This document shows positions 47,668 to 59,583 of a stretch of DNA of 64,000 nucleotides, in pieces. Both the position numbers and the translations under genes were made by a program. The DNA comes from Psilocybe azurescens (lineage: Eukaryota > Basidiomycota > Agaricomycetes > Agaricales > Agrocybaceae): contig JAJIRX010000195.1 of assembly GCA_023853785.1 (NCBI GenBank), positions 62,001-126,000 on the forward strand, in the 5' to 3' direction. Below the pieces are notes generated by a model. It made no database searches, had not been told where the DNA came from, and was given only the letters and a program-made list of their open reading frames with translations. The first letter of the stretch is position 1, and every line of letters starts with the position of its first letter.

Positions 47668-50116
47668 ATGGCCAATACATCACTCAAAAAAGCTTCACTT
47701 AATGCATCCTCTTTCTCTGCTGCTCACAATAGCGGAAGGGGTACCAATGAAAAGGACGAGGACGAGGACGAGGACGATGAAAGACATCCACATTCACAGC
47801 CAACATCCTTCCCACAAGTACCGGCTCGAGATGAATTGATAAATTTCTTAAAATCTCCTCTGGCGCCTTTTGAAGCTTCAAAAAGAGCGACAAAATCAAC
47901 AAAATCACGACATCCTCGCTTTTATGATCTTCATCTACATCCCGACCTACAATTACGCAAAATAGTTGTAGTGGAGGATCTTCCTGAAAAGCTTGCTGAA
48001 ATCTGCAAAAATTTCTTTCCACACATCTCGTTCATCTCACCTACTCGGCCAGATTTCCATTTGACAAGCACACGGAGAGAGATCAAACGAAAGCAGCACG
48101 CCCGACTGCTATAAGGAACGAAAGCACTTTGGCGTCGTCATATCACATCAGATTTGGAGACCCTTTGTCTGATGTTACGTCTACCCTGGTCTTCAAGCGC
48201 CCGAAATGGGAGGGTGTGTTTGAGTACACACTGTTTCCAAGGGAAACAAAGGACATGAATTTTGCTATTCCCGATGGATTCCTGTGCGTTACAAAAGAAT
48301 TTGAAGCGACTGAAAAGGTCAAGAAAGCACTTTCCAAGGAACAACAGGAAGACATCGACGCAATCATTAAGCACAACTTCCATCATTTAGCGCTCTGGGA
48401 GTTCAAAAATCTTTTCGCAGGCTCCAAGGAAACCATGGATGGATTTGTTGCTCTCAAAGGAGATTTTACGTGGCCGACGTGCGACAGCACAGGCACTCGT
48501 TGTGGCGATGTCAGACACACCACAAACAACGTACTCAGTGAGACCGGCCGACAGATCGGGTTCGATGCCAAGGACGTCCCCATTCTCAAGGAGATATTTC
48601 AGAGGGAGGAGGAGAAAGCGGCAAATATACTAACTGAAATATTGCAAACTGGGGCGCCAATGGCCATGGATGAAGAGGCAGAACATCGGACAGCTTCGAC
48701 TTCTGGGAAGGTTATCGCCGCACCAAAAACATTGGTGGACAAGAAGACTGCGACTACCGCTCCTACATCTCGAAGTACCATTGGTAAAAAGGAGAGAAAG
48801 GCGAAAGACAGTAAAAGAAAACAAGAAACTGCAGACAATATAGCGGAGCCTCAGAAACCGCATATCATGGCCGTACAGGTTCGTAATATTTTAGTTCAGA
48901 TTAAATGGACCATCAGTGACGACGTCCGCTGCTTTTAGCTTTGGTCAGAAGGCGTCAAGTATGACGCTACGGTTCTTATCCTCAACGCTGGGAATTACGA
49001 AATCATATGCATTCGTCGCAGGGACACGCAGACGCTCTACATATCACGCGTCCTCAGTGTTACAGATGTCATATACAAAGAGGCCCAAATTGGCCTACAA
49101 GCTCTCGCATATTATGACGCTCGTGACCGTGCCTATCAACTGGACACCCTCGAACGCGTCGCAAATCCCATATTTCCTCGGTCCTACTATCTGAAGCTCA
49201 ATCCCAATCCCTATCCTCCCGTTCACAAGACCGCTGCCAGCTTATCCCAGAATGCTGTAGTCAATAGTGACGCAATATATCAGGTAAGCAGCAGGAATCA
49301 TTTTGCATGATGTTGAACGCTCATGCTAGTATTGTGTTACAGAATCTGCTGAAAGAGCTCAGATCGAAAGACAAGTTTAGGATAATGTTGCCGCGCAGCA
49401 TTTTCAGGAAGAATAAAGCATATGGCCTCTACACCATGATACGCCATTCAGGCGCTTCAATGCCACCCGAGCCATCCGTGTCCAATTGGTCCTTAGAATT
49501 GGAGAAAAGAATAACGGCTCGAGTGTATTCCGTTATCGCCACGAACGAGAGAAACAGCTTCACCGATAAGCTTGTCATCAAGCTAGCCGAGAGTAGCTTC
49601 GAATATGACCAACTGAAGTACGAGTACAAAACTCACCTTCGTTTCCAAAACGAGAGTTTCGGCATTGAGGTCTTCGGAATTATCCAAGTTCCTGATTCGA
49701 CCATGCACGGCTTGCTGATGACCTGGGCGGGATTCCCGCCGGAAGAGCTTCGGAGAAAAAGGAAAACGCTCGTTGTAAAAAAAAAACAGGTACGTCGATG
49801 ACTCCTGCTATTTCTTGGACGTCTGTGATTGAATACAAATTTTGTCAGAGAAAACTACCTCAAGGCAATCGAAGCGCTACACGCGCACAACTCCCTTCAC
49901 GGAAACATGAAAGTCGAACATTTCTTGATGACGGATGCAGGCCGAGTCTCGCTTATTTCCTACAAGCCGATACGTCTTACCCGAACTGCTTCCGAGATCG
50001 ATATGGACAAAGGAAAGACGGCCGAGCAAGAAGACGAAGATGAGCGGCTTGCGAAAGAATACGCCATTCGAATGGAGGGCGAAAAGAAATTGGCTAAGAA
50101 TTTATCTCTAGCCTGA
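47668..50116 (+). CDS. type II two-domain pseudokinase-like protein, first pair
   Basis: Distant homologue of type I, encoded on the opposite strand. Exons: 47668-48878, 48939-49283, 49343-49789, 49849-50116. An acidic stretch coded by repeated GAC/GAG follows the start MANTSLKKASLNAS. Then come LAPFEASKRATKSTKS, PRFYDLHLHPDLQLRKIVVV, IPDGFLCVTKE and HLALWEFKNLFAGSKE; the PD and E-x-K spacing resembles a PD-(D/E)XK nuclease core. Exon 2, YDATVLILNAGNYEIICIRR, aligns with the type I exon 2. The C-terminal part keeps a kinase-like Lys (LVIKLAES) and Glu, but the catalytic loop is LHGNMKVEHFLM, with Asn where Asp belongs, and the DFD motif is ISY. It is therefore probably a pseudokinase. The frame slips at the T3 run 48016-48018 and the A10 run 49777-49786. 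Confidence 0.65.
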
Positions 50117-50702
50117 GGTACCGAATTTAAACCTAACATGTACTTGTAGCTCTGGAAATCGAATTTAGCCAGTGATCTGCCGGCTGTATAGGATGATCAC
50201 GTCTTGATAATGATATTTTATCGTGCTTTAACATATATCGACCTGAAGATACATGTCAGTCGCTGTCTGCGCATTTAAGTAGCTACTTGTCCTCCCGAGT
50301 TTACAAATAGAACGTACCAGCGACCGGTAGTTCATGTAGAGGCGCCCCAGTATGGTATACATAATACCCTCCCAGAGCTGGGACCGCCAACTGATACCCA
50401 TAACCGCTCAAGTTCAGCTTTTGCTGACTCTCGCCTTCTGCGCGAGCAGTTTTCCGACTCATAAAAATAGTCAGAAGAGAGTGAGATAGGCAGTTTAAGA
50501 GTAGGTTTATTGTTAGATATTAGAACTAGTGAATACGCAAAAATTTGAAGCGAACCACGGCACTGTTTGACATATTCCATCAAGGTTCAAATAGTGCTGA
50601 GTGTGGAGAGCCTGGACGTGGCTCCGCAAATAGTGGCGCAGTCATATATAAAGCTTGCTGAACGCCCCACGAACTACCACCCACTTTACTCCCTTTCACA
50701 AT
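50117..50702. other. intergenic; promoter of the DUF6698-like gene
   Basis: A TATATAAAG at about 50644-50652 lies some 55 bp upstream of the ATG at 50703. No other feature is recognised in the stretch. Confidence 0.4.
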
Positions 50703-52040
50703 ATGCCATCGCACAGTCGCTTACAGTCAGCGTCTCAATCAGACGATGAGAATATTCCCGCAACAAACAGTACTAACACAGCCAAACTTGTTAAGGTGAG
50801 CGTTGAATATTAGATATTGAATCATTGGATCTTGACAAGGTTGAACTTGAGCTTGAAGCTTGAAATTTGAAAGCTTGAAGGTTGACGCATGACGCGACGA
50901 GCTGACGATGTCATGTGACCGTGATTCACAGAAGAGGTATCAGCAGCAATCAATTATCAGCTTGAGAAGAATGTCGCATAAGCTGAACTGAAGACCCTCT
51001 GTCGCAAGCTGGCTGATGTTATAAACAAGCATGAAGAGCACAGGCCTTGTCAATAAAAACACCCAAGGATTCATTGCCGTCCATGGTCTTCCAGCAATGA
51101 AGATGAAGAGGAATTTGCCCAAGGCACTCGGGCAGACGACACCTGGTTTCACGCATCCGTGACCACAGCGTAGCCATCCCTCAAGTTTCGGAAGTCGATC
51201 TCCTTGGTGCCGAGGCTCGAAAGCCACATTTCGTCATCGGGTTGCTGGGTTGAGAATGATCATAGTGTTTCTGTAAGCTAGTCATGCCAGTCCGACAAGC
51301 CGTAACCGTTACACCAAAATGGCGCTATAAATACACTCTGGCATCTAGTTGCTCGGACAGTATATGAAGTGGTGAGCCGCCAGGCTTACAGTTTCATACT
51401 CGACTGTGAATGTTGAGATTCTTCATAAGGATTACGGTGGAGAGTACTCACTTTCATCAGCATTTCTTAACCCGGTTCTCATGGGTGGGTGTGTTCTTTA
51501 CTCCATTGGTCACATTCTTAGTACTCACTTTTTCTTTTCCAGCATTATGCTGCAGTCATTCGTGGACCGATGGCTGGGAAGAGTTTTATGGCTGGTTTCG
51601 CATACCAGCCCCAGACCGAGACAATGGCTCAAATTCATGGAATTTGTCACGCTACCTTAGGTGCCGTCGCAACAACTAGTATTTGGCAAGTATCAATAGC
51701 GTGCTCCATAATAAATTGACTGATTTCAAATTTCAGGCTTGCTGGGCGTTATCAAGCGACGACATGCTTCAGGTCATCAGAACAAGCAACGGTATCCACT
51801 ACTTTGAAGATTACGAGGAATACTTGAAGATTCTCGAGACAGGTCTCTGCCGAAAGAAGAGTGTCATTAACATTATCAAGGAATGGGATTCACAGATCTC
51901 CGATTTGAGTTTAATTGGGAAAGAGTGCGAAATCGAGCGCAGATGGTGCAGGGGTGAAGCTTGCAATGTATTTGCTCAAAGCCAATTCTGAGGAGGACAA
52001 CGAACCGGCAAACGAGGAAGTGGTGAATGGTAATGCATAG
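50703..52040 (+). CDS. DUF6698-like protein, possibly decayed
   Basis: Resembles the basidiomycete DUF6698 proteins, which are of unknown function and often occur in many copies. The first exon reads MPSHSRLQSASQSDDENIPA, a hydrophilic Ser/Asp tail, with donor GTGAGC. The central region 50930-51400 carries helical text (AELKTLCRKLADVINKHEEH) but is interrupted by stops in every frame. The C-terminal half is convincing: after an acceptor TTTTCCAG comes HYAAVIRGPMAGKSFMAGF, then TETMAQIHGICHATLGAVAT, an intron ending TTTCAG, and ACWALSSDDMLQVIRTSNG with YFEDYEEYLKIL, corresponding to the family's G-P-x-A-x-x-S and Q-I-H-G-I motifs. The end is acidic (NSEEDNEPANEEVVNGNA), stopping at TAG 52038-52040. 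The interrupted middle suggests a relic or missed introns. Family assignment is from memory of motifs. Confidence 0.45.
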
Positions 52041-52658
52041 CACCAATACTTAATTGATTCAATCGTCGATTCGTCGTTGTACAAATAATCGTAATCATTG
52101 TTTCTATCACCCTGCTGGTTACCGCGCTGAGAAAGCTAACGTGCTATCAAGCCAATAACTTTACAGTAACTCGCTGTATGTCGTTGTAAAGCCTTTCAAC
52201 GTCCATCGGTGTGATCGCCACCTGTTGGACCAGTCGGCGACCGTCAGTGCCAATAAAAATGATTTAGTTTGTGAGTGCTTGTCAACTATGTGGGGGACAA
52301 ATATAAACTGCCCCAAGAGCTGACAAACTAATAGACACTCATAGGTGCCTGTTCATACAGATCGGCCGATCTTGATTTTTCCGACAATCAATACACCGAT
52401 TGTTATATAGATCATAACAGGATGCTCACGTTTTGACAATGATATTTCATCGATTTTGTAAAGGATTCATCGTCAGAAATTGACAACAAGAAGCTATATG
52501 TATCATGAAGGCGTCGAAGAGGACCTCCTAACGTAGGATAGGAATATAATGGATATCTATTCGGAAATTATACATGAGGCCTGGTGCTATAGTAATAAGT
52601 ACAGTTCCACAACATTACAGAAGACAAGCTGCTCTACTGTGAGAGGTTCAAAGCGGCA
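52041..52658. other. intergenic between convergent genes
   Basis: Shared 3' flank of the DUF6698-like gene and the sugar transporter. No gene or repeat recognised. Confidence 0.45.
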
Positions 52659-55304
52659 TTATCTATGCCGTATTTCTCTCGAAAGTCTCCAAGCCATCAC
52701 GAATGCGAATGATGCAGCGATACCCCCGATACTATCAAAACAGTTGTTGTCAGACATGTCCTATATTCCTGGAAATAAAAGGGGTGCACTCACCGAAATA
52801 TATACACTACAGAGTTTGAATGCTGCGATCCCCCTTCGACCCCAACTTCTTCACGGCTTAACAGATCACCCATAATCTCACCCCCTCTGGATATAAGAGC
52901 CGACGTGACATTGGTCGCCAGCAGTGCAGTCCCGTTGATCACTGCCCCAGGCGCTGGTGCAACCAGGGCACGATGCGCCGGCAGCGCAGGTTTCTCAGGG
53001 TCAAATAAGGCGAACAGAATTGTTGCGAAGCCTGTTACAAGAAATTGTGGAATGACGATAAATATGTTGTGAATACCCTAAGCATCACACAGTCAGATTT
53101 ATGACAATAGAAAGGTTATCGACGAATCTGTACCAGAATAACCCCAGCTTTCCCGCTGAGCGTTCCACTTGTACTCCTCCCTGAACCAGATCTGCCTTGG
53201 TTCTGTCCTGGCCCTTGCACAATCTCATAATCATCGTCATCGTGACCACTCCCTTGAAGATTTATGCGACTCAGTTGGGCACCCGAGTTGCTGAGGACGC
53301 GTCTCCGCTCCTCGAGGGTTTCTTCATCATCTTCATCAGAATCGTTACCGGGGAGGAACATTTCACGTTCATTGTCCCCACTTGTTCTTCGTTGAGTCCG
53401 GGTATCAGCCAGTCTGATACTCCCCGCGTCGTCTACTGACTGAGCTGCAGGTTCAGTGAGAATAGCTTCTGCGAGCTACAAATTATCAGTCAAAGTTCAA
53501 AATAATTATAAATGGAGATGGGACATACCAAAGAGAATGGTGCCCATTGTGTAATGGCCCAGGAGAACCCTGTTATCGTGATAATAAAAGTCGATCCCCA
53601 GACGCTATGCGTGAAGCTACACACTGTCAATCACTGATAGGCAAGAGGAAGTTTTACTCACAAAGTAGCAAACATACAACTTGCAAAGACGAAATGGCTC
53701 ACAGCCCAAATCGTGGCTAAATGTACTTGCATGCCTCTTGGTATTCGACAAATCCGCTCCCACAAAGTGCTCCCGTATTTCGCAGAGGCTGAGCCAGGAC
53801 GACCGCCGGGGGTCGCTTCCGATACAATCAGGGGAACCGTCAGATTCACGAATAGGGCGAGCAATGCAGAATAGAACAGGGCCCTGGAGCCTAATCGGGT
53901 TGCTTCGGCGTCCAGGGCGGCACGCTCGTCATCGTTCGTTGCCACGGGAGATGCCCTCTTATGAAGGTCACCAACATATATCGTGCTGTAGAAAAGGACG
54001 GGAAACCAGGCTATCCAAGCGCTAGGGTGGATAAGCAGAAGTTCAACCTAACACACGACACAACATACAAGAATTGGATGATACACTACCAATGATGTGA
54101 GATCAGTGAAGTATCCTAACCTAAGAGGTATGTGTACTCACTATTTGGCGTATAACATAGGGCAGTGTTCGTATATTGGCCCAAATGTCCTTCATCTCGT
54201 TAGTGAACGATTTTCGATTTGACTTGCTGATACCAGTATGCTCAGCAACCAATGTGCAGTAAAAGAGCACGAAATGTCCTACCCATCAGCAGAGAAACTT
54301 TTAAGAAGGACCTTCTCTTTAACGAGAATAGCCATGAATACATGCCCCCGAGAAGGAACAAGGACACCACCACGGAAAGGACCTGAAGTTGTGATTTTCC
54401 AAGAAAGGGAAGAAGACGAGGGAGGTCGATGTTGCCACTAAAATGAAACGAATAAGCAAATAGTAAAATGGAAGTTGATATGAACACGTACACGAAGAAT
54501 CCAACGACACTACCCACACCTAACATTCGTGCCGCCCAGGCATTACCTGCCGCTTGTTCTGACGGAGGAAGTGTATCAACAAGCAGAGCGCGGTCTACCG
54601 CTTGTACTGTTACAGGCTTGAGTGAGAGGGACCGACAATAGAAAGTGGATGACGCACCCGCGTTGATAGAGAAGTCGATAAGACATATGGAAAAGACAGC
54701 GAGCCAAATTGTCAGAATGTCGTTCTATTGTCGGTTTCCTGTTAACACATATTGAGAGAATATATTGATGGACTTACGGCGTTGGTATTCCAATCCGTAA
54801 ATATGGAGGCGAATGGTCGAGTGAAGCCAAGAAGGAGCATAGCGGATATGCAAATGAGAGACCCTAGCAACATGTACGGCCTTCTTCGACCGAACCGTGA
54901 AGTGCAGTTGTCGGCCAAAACACCTTGATGCACAATTATCATTGGGAAAATGGTGTATGAGAGCAGTTCAAGTGGGCGCACCTATTAGGGGTTGCATTAT
55001 CAGACCCGATAGTGGACCAGCGACGAACACGCCGGCCATGCTCGACTTGGACAAGCCAAGGGATAACAGATACGGGGAAGCTGAAGCAGTGGTGGTTTGT
55101 ACTTCATACGACTCGCAATGCGAGAGAATACGGACCATAGGACATCTCTACACTCCAGAATATCTGTACTCCTAGCAATCCGAATGTAATTGTTGGAAGG
55201 TGTGCCCATCGAGGACCAAGAATCTTGGATACGCCCTTGAACTTTTGTTGCGGGTCATTCTGACCCTCTTCTGATGCCAGAGGCAACGAAGAGAAGCCTG
55301 TCAT
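52659..55304 (-). CDS. GPH/sucrose-type sugar:proton symporter
   Basis: Twelve-helix transporter of the glycoside-pentoside-hexuronide group, close to fungal and plant SUT-type sucrose symporters; a disaccharide or glucoside substrate is likely. The start at 55304 reads MTGFSSLPLASEEGQ, then GPRWAHLPTITFGLLGVQIF and, across an intron, SPYLLSLGLSKSSMAGVF. GVLADNCTSRFGRRRPYML is the loop 2-3 R-x-G-R-R-x-x motif of the group. Further on are FSICLIDFSINAVQAVDRAL and GNAWAARMLGVGSVVGFFVY. A long central-to-C-terminal loop is Asp/Glu/Arg-rich (DSDEDDEETLEERRRV), followed by the last helices, with IGGIAASFAFVMAWRLSREI, and TAA 52659-52661. Around a dozen introns are inferred. I found no frame break where I checked. 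An upstream in-frame extension beyond 55304 lacks an ATG. Confidence 0.85.
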
Positions 55305-55664
55305 TTCGCCAGCTTGCTCGCTGGATGGTTTGAAGATGGAGGGCGAAGAGTAAGGGGAATGGTATTGGAGTCTGTCACTGTTAGAGCACCTCTCTCATAA
55401 GCTGGACACGACGGGTCGACCACGACATTGATCTTGGATATTATTGGTGCCGCACATCATGTGATCATGTCCCTGAAATCTCTTCCACTTCAACAGTTGG
55501 AAAGCTCTTCGAAAGCTATTAAACAGTCATTCAGACAGCTATATCTATCACAATGAGAACTTGCTGTATCAATACATATAGTGGTCTTTCTCTTCGCTTA
55601 GATACGCTCAGCAGGTGATGAAATTCACAGACTAAAACGCATCACAAGTGCATCTCCCAGAGGG
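55305..55664. other. 5' flank of the sugar transporter
   Basis: Promoter side of the transporter gene up to the LTR target duplication. No gene is seen. Confidence 0.4.
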
Positions 55665-56450
55665 TTTACTGTTAGAGTTCGGAATACTCAAACCCTGGTG
55701 TGTTCCTATGAAGACAAAGGTTAGTGTATTTATTTGTTTAGAGTCTGTCGTTTGAGACTCTTGAGAATGGGTAAGATGCTGAGTAAGTATCCGAAGATAT
55801 TTGAGTAACTTCGTTAACAGTTAGAACTTTAAGTTTAATGGACAATTATTTATGTACTACTAACGCGAGGCTATAGAAGTAATAATATAACTTGTGTAGT
55901 AGCGCGAAGCCTTACTAACAAGTAATTGTCCTGGTCTACTTAAGTTGGTAGGGTGTAAATTGAGTGTAAAAGATGATATTCAAGCAGGTATCTACAGTAA
56001 TATTATATACTATAGCTAGTAATTCTACATTGAACTGGAACTATACAACTAGAGTGTTCCGTATAATATTGAGAATGTTCTTGACATATTCCAGTTCTAG
56101 GTAGAAAGTGCTAGCCGAAGGTAGTCGGCCGTATGCGTGTTGCACACATGTTCGGTCTTCGGCATTGAATTGTTTTTAGCCGCTTGTGCGTATGTCAGAT
56201 TCTCCGGAGATACTACATTGGGCAAGTCCTAATCAATAGGACTTGCTTGGCATGTATTTAGTACGTTATCTACATATTCAGAGTTTATATAGTGCTTCGT
56301 AATATGTCTAGATACATATGTAGGACTCAAGATAAATGAAAATAGAAAGAAATGTTTAGAAACAGAAATAAAGAAATGATCCTTAAACGCTACTTTACGT
56401 GTCTTAGATTCTCGGGGCCGGCTAATCGACATATCCTCTGTAACATTTAC
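55665..56450. mobile_element. solo LTR of a retrotransposon
   Basis: The unit 55670-56445 (776 bp) starts TGTTAGAG and ends CTCTGTAACA, giving the TG...CA ends and short inverted terminus typical of LTRs. It is flanked on both sides by TTTAC (55665-55669 and 56446-56450), a 5-bp target duplication made by LTR-element integrases. It is AT-rich and carries no coding sequence, primer-binding site or second LTR, so it is probably the product of recombination between the two LTRs of a full element. The superfamily (Gypsy or Copia) cannot be told from the LTR alone. Confidence 0.85.
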
Positions 56451-56559
56451 TTAACGAGAGAATTTGACCAAATCTGTGTAAAATAAGCAAGACTAGAGAG
56501 CTCGAGCTGTCGTCATTTCATTTAGGTTTTGGAAAAAGATATGTCATACAATAACACTT

Positions 56560-56985
56560 GATATGCTCTCGCGCTTTCTCCGAACACCCAGTTCCTTGAT
56601 TTTTCACACGAAGGCTGATTTGTCGGGCGCGTACTGCACGCTACCCGTCGATGCCTGTAAAACACGCATTAAAATGCAATTGACGCTACCAGACGGTACA
56701 CACGTACCCTGAACTTCGGACTATCCGCGTCGTCCGGGACGGGGAAATAGCTCTCCACACCGTTGGCACTACTTCTCCGCTTGAACTGCGCGTTCACTTT
56801 GACCATATACTCAACACGACTGCCTTTGTGGCTCTCCGCACCAGCCTCCACCCAGATAAGAGGCTTCACCGGGATCGAGAGACGATATGACATGAGCCCA
56901 AATTCGCCATCGGGAGGAATAAAGGATATCGTCCGGTCGTTCTCGAACCGAGATCCGGACATACACACTGGTGGAACTTGATTCG
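56560..56985 (-). pseudogene. fragment of AP-1 clathrin adaptor mu subunit gene
   Basis: Two exons of an AP-1 mu (Apm1) gene. The exon 56985 to 56708 reads SRFENDRTISFIPPDGEF and GLMSYRLSIPVKPLIWVEA, then SRVEYMVKVNAQFKRRS and VPDDADSPKFR: the mu-homology domain that binds cargo Tyr signals. A GT-AG intron (56707 to 56655) follows. The second exon continues SVQYAPDKSAFV, where the family Trp codon is now TGA (56604-56606), and the rest has lost the conserved C-terminus. The N-terminal two thirds of the gene are missing. This is therefore a transposed or duplicated remnant, not the cell's functional adaptor. It directly abuts the C-terminal end of kinase-like copy B on the same strand, in another frame. 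Confidence 0.85.
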
Positions 56986-58805
56986 ACGGCGTGACTTTCG
57001 TCCCCATCTCTGACCCCGTCCCTAACATCTAGTTCCCCGCTGTCTCCCTCCCCAGCCTGTTCATTTACCTCATCTTCGTCCTCATGGTCTGTAACCCTCG
57101 TCCATCCTACTGTAGACATAATTTCTGTTACCTTGCGGTCACATTGGTTGGGATAGGTGTCGATGTCGTGTATGCCACAATCAAAATCATCTATGAACAC
57201 TTCACCGTTATTACTGATCATTAAGTTGTCAATTTGAAGATCATTGTGAAGGATATGTGCACTATGGATTCCTTTCAAGACTTCCACAAATGTATCACTA
57301 AAAGATGATCAGATAACGTACATTGTGTTGGATGACGGCACATACCACTGCCTCTGATGTGTCTACGGAATCGTTGATTTTGACAGTGAGGTTTTGCTCA
57401 ATGGCACGTGTTCGGAGTGAAACCTCGGCGTCGCCCATTATCATACCATTGCCCCTGTTTCCATATCGTAAAAGAGGCCATGAACGCCAATAATTCCACG
57501 AGTCACACCGGCGCTTGCATAATTTGTATTCCTGCACAATCCGTTCTTTTTGAGGCCACCCGCCAGTTGAGAATTGAATTACGCTGATACTGTGAGCCAG
57601 AATTCAGTCGGTTATTGGCTGTTACCGATATGTAGCTCTCCGGCGGATATACGGATTTCCCCTTGAAGTTATAAGACTGATAGTTGAAAGGTCTCGAAAC
57701 GCACGATGGTTCCATGCGTCGGAAGGAGGAAGGCGCAAGTGACCGGAGAGTTCCGTAATTGAGGTATAAGATTACTAGATCTTGTTTTGCTAACTCGTCA
57801 TTGAAGGCCTGAAAGGAGTTAAGCCTTAATGTTAGGTGGGGAAATAAAGACCACAGCGAACCCTTTTATCCAGCTCGAGGGAGGTCATTTTCAGCTCAGG
57901 ATTCGGCTTCCTTCGTTTCCTTCTGGTCGCCTTGTCCTTCATGCTGTTATATGCAACCAAAGGCTCCTTAGTACGTTTCAGAGGACGCACATTTGTGATT
58001 TCTTTTTGATCTTGCATAGCCCAGCGATCTTTCGTTCTTGCGTCCTTCGCAGGGGAGCCACGACCCTAGGCTTTCTATTGATGGTGCTGGTGGGTGTGTT
58101 CTCCTTGCGAGGGGATGGTTTACAGGGTTTCACAATACCTATATACGGAAACAAGATCCAATGAAAGGCGAGTCCAGTGGTCTCGATGACTCCGGTATTG
58201 CGGGAGCACCTGTGACCGTCGGGATCTCCCACTTGAAATGTGCACAAGGGTCCATCTTTTCCAATAAGTTCTCCGACTTTCTTGTTTTGACATAAAATTC
58301 ATAGTTTAAGATTCCCGGAAGATCTCTGAATTTTTGAACAGTCGGAATGACCCAGTCTTCCATTGTCTGAAGAAGTAGGATTTCATATACTTTCCCCCCA
58401 CTCTCTGTCCCTTTGGGTTTGATAATGAAATAGCAGTTTCGAAGCATACATGTTGCACGGGCGGGCTATACGCACGAAATGATACCGTGTCACATCTTCA
58501 GAGCTTGTGTCTATGATTGAATCGCTTCGCCGAGTCCTCCAATATTTAACGCTCTCGATGAAAGAGTGGCCTGCTGTGGTAAATTGCCTGATAGCATCCT
58601 CGCAGATTTTACCAAACTCCTTTGGAGTCCATGGGGCACGTATAATGCTTTTTAGCTGTAGATTTGATGCAATGTGCCGATCAAAGATGATAGGATTGTG
58701 AGGCTTCGGGAGATTGGGATTCTCGGAAAGACACTCTTCGATCTCGTAGTTTATATTCAGAAACTTGTCTAACAAAGGTGAAAATGGATCGGTGTACGAA
58801 ATCAT
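56986..58805 (-). pseudogene. type I kinase-like gene, copy B, deleted
   Basis: Closely similar to copies A and C but shorter. The first exon (58805-58383) starts MISYTDPFSPLLDKFLNINY and matches copy C through YASKLLFH. It then loses about 30 codons and the frame. The segment holding the exon-2 block (TDATF...VKDR) is gone, so text jumps from RTQ to KDR. The kinase exon is missing its Gly-rich loop (text runs from TANN to RLNSGSQYQRN), and the catalytic loop reads HNDLQIDNLMI. The Glu-rich tail is truncated at the AP-1 mu fragment. At least three separate deletions cannot be sequencing slips, so this is a true pseudogene. Upstream, CACGTG is kept at 58939-58944. No type II partner is found beside it. 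Confidence 0.8.
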
Positions 58806-59583
58806 AGGTTGTTAACTTTTGTTGGTACTATGTAGACAGAATATAATGGAGGTCAGAGAGAAATTGGAAAAAACATTCAATGTTCGAGTGCTAGTCAAAT
58901 TTGAGTCATGATTGGTGCGTAGTAACAAAACATGATGCCACGTGATAGTCCTATGTTTATCCCAGTCTGAGTGTCTCCATTCAACAAATTAACTGGTATG
59001 AATATGGCATGGCCATGAATACTGATGTTAACTTAATTTTGCATCAGCCTTTTGAATTAGATACAAGCGTGAATTCTTAATGGAATGTGTACTTTCTTCG
59101 TAATGATATACAAGCAGCGTCTCGCATTGCTACGACAGTTTCTTAGATGGTCGTTGTATATTTGAGACAACTAACTAATATCTATAATGGAGACGTATCT
59201 TAGTCATTGAAGAGGACCCAAGCACCGCAAAACAATAGAACCCCAAAACCGATGTGTTGTTTTCCTCCTCAAGAGGAATAGATCAAACGTGTACTTCGAA
59301 ACGGTAGGATCTGTTTCATATACTAGGTATACGGCCTTCTTCCATCGTTGATCATTTAGCAATTATCGAAATTTGTTGAAATATAGTTGTTGTTCTCTAA
59401 GACGATCTGATTTTTAGGCAACATGTTGAATCAAAAGGTGGGGATGGTGTCCAAGACCGCTACAGGAGCCCACAGCCCTACAAGCCCAAGATTGACGTTC
59501 GAAGATATTGAAAGAAGTGTATTAGCGTCAGTATCTAGTACGATGGCGGGGCGAACCAATGCTGATCCTGCCAGGGCCCGCAA
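58806..59583. other. intergenic between copies B and C
   Basis: Holds the 5' flank of copy B, including the CACGTG, and the 3' flank of copy C. No type II gene or remnant is recognised here, so the partner of copy B, if it existed, has been lost. No repeat ends are visible. Confidence 0.45.

Noticed and set aside
50820..50895. TTGAA/CTTGA-rich stretch as a repeat array
   Set aside because: Units are very short and irregular and lie within the presumed first intron of the DUF6698-like gene; probably chance low complexity.
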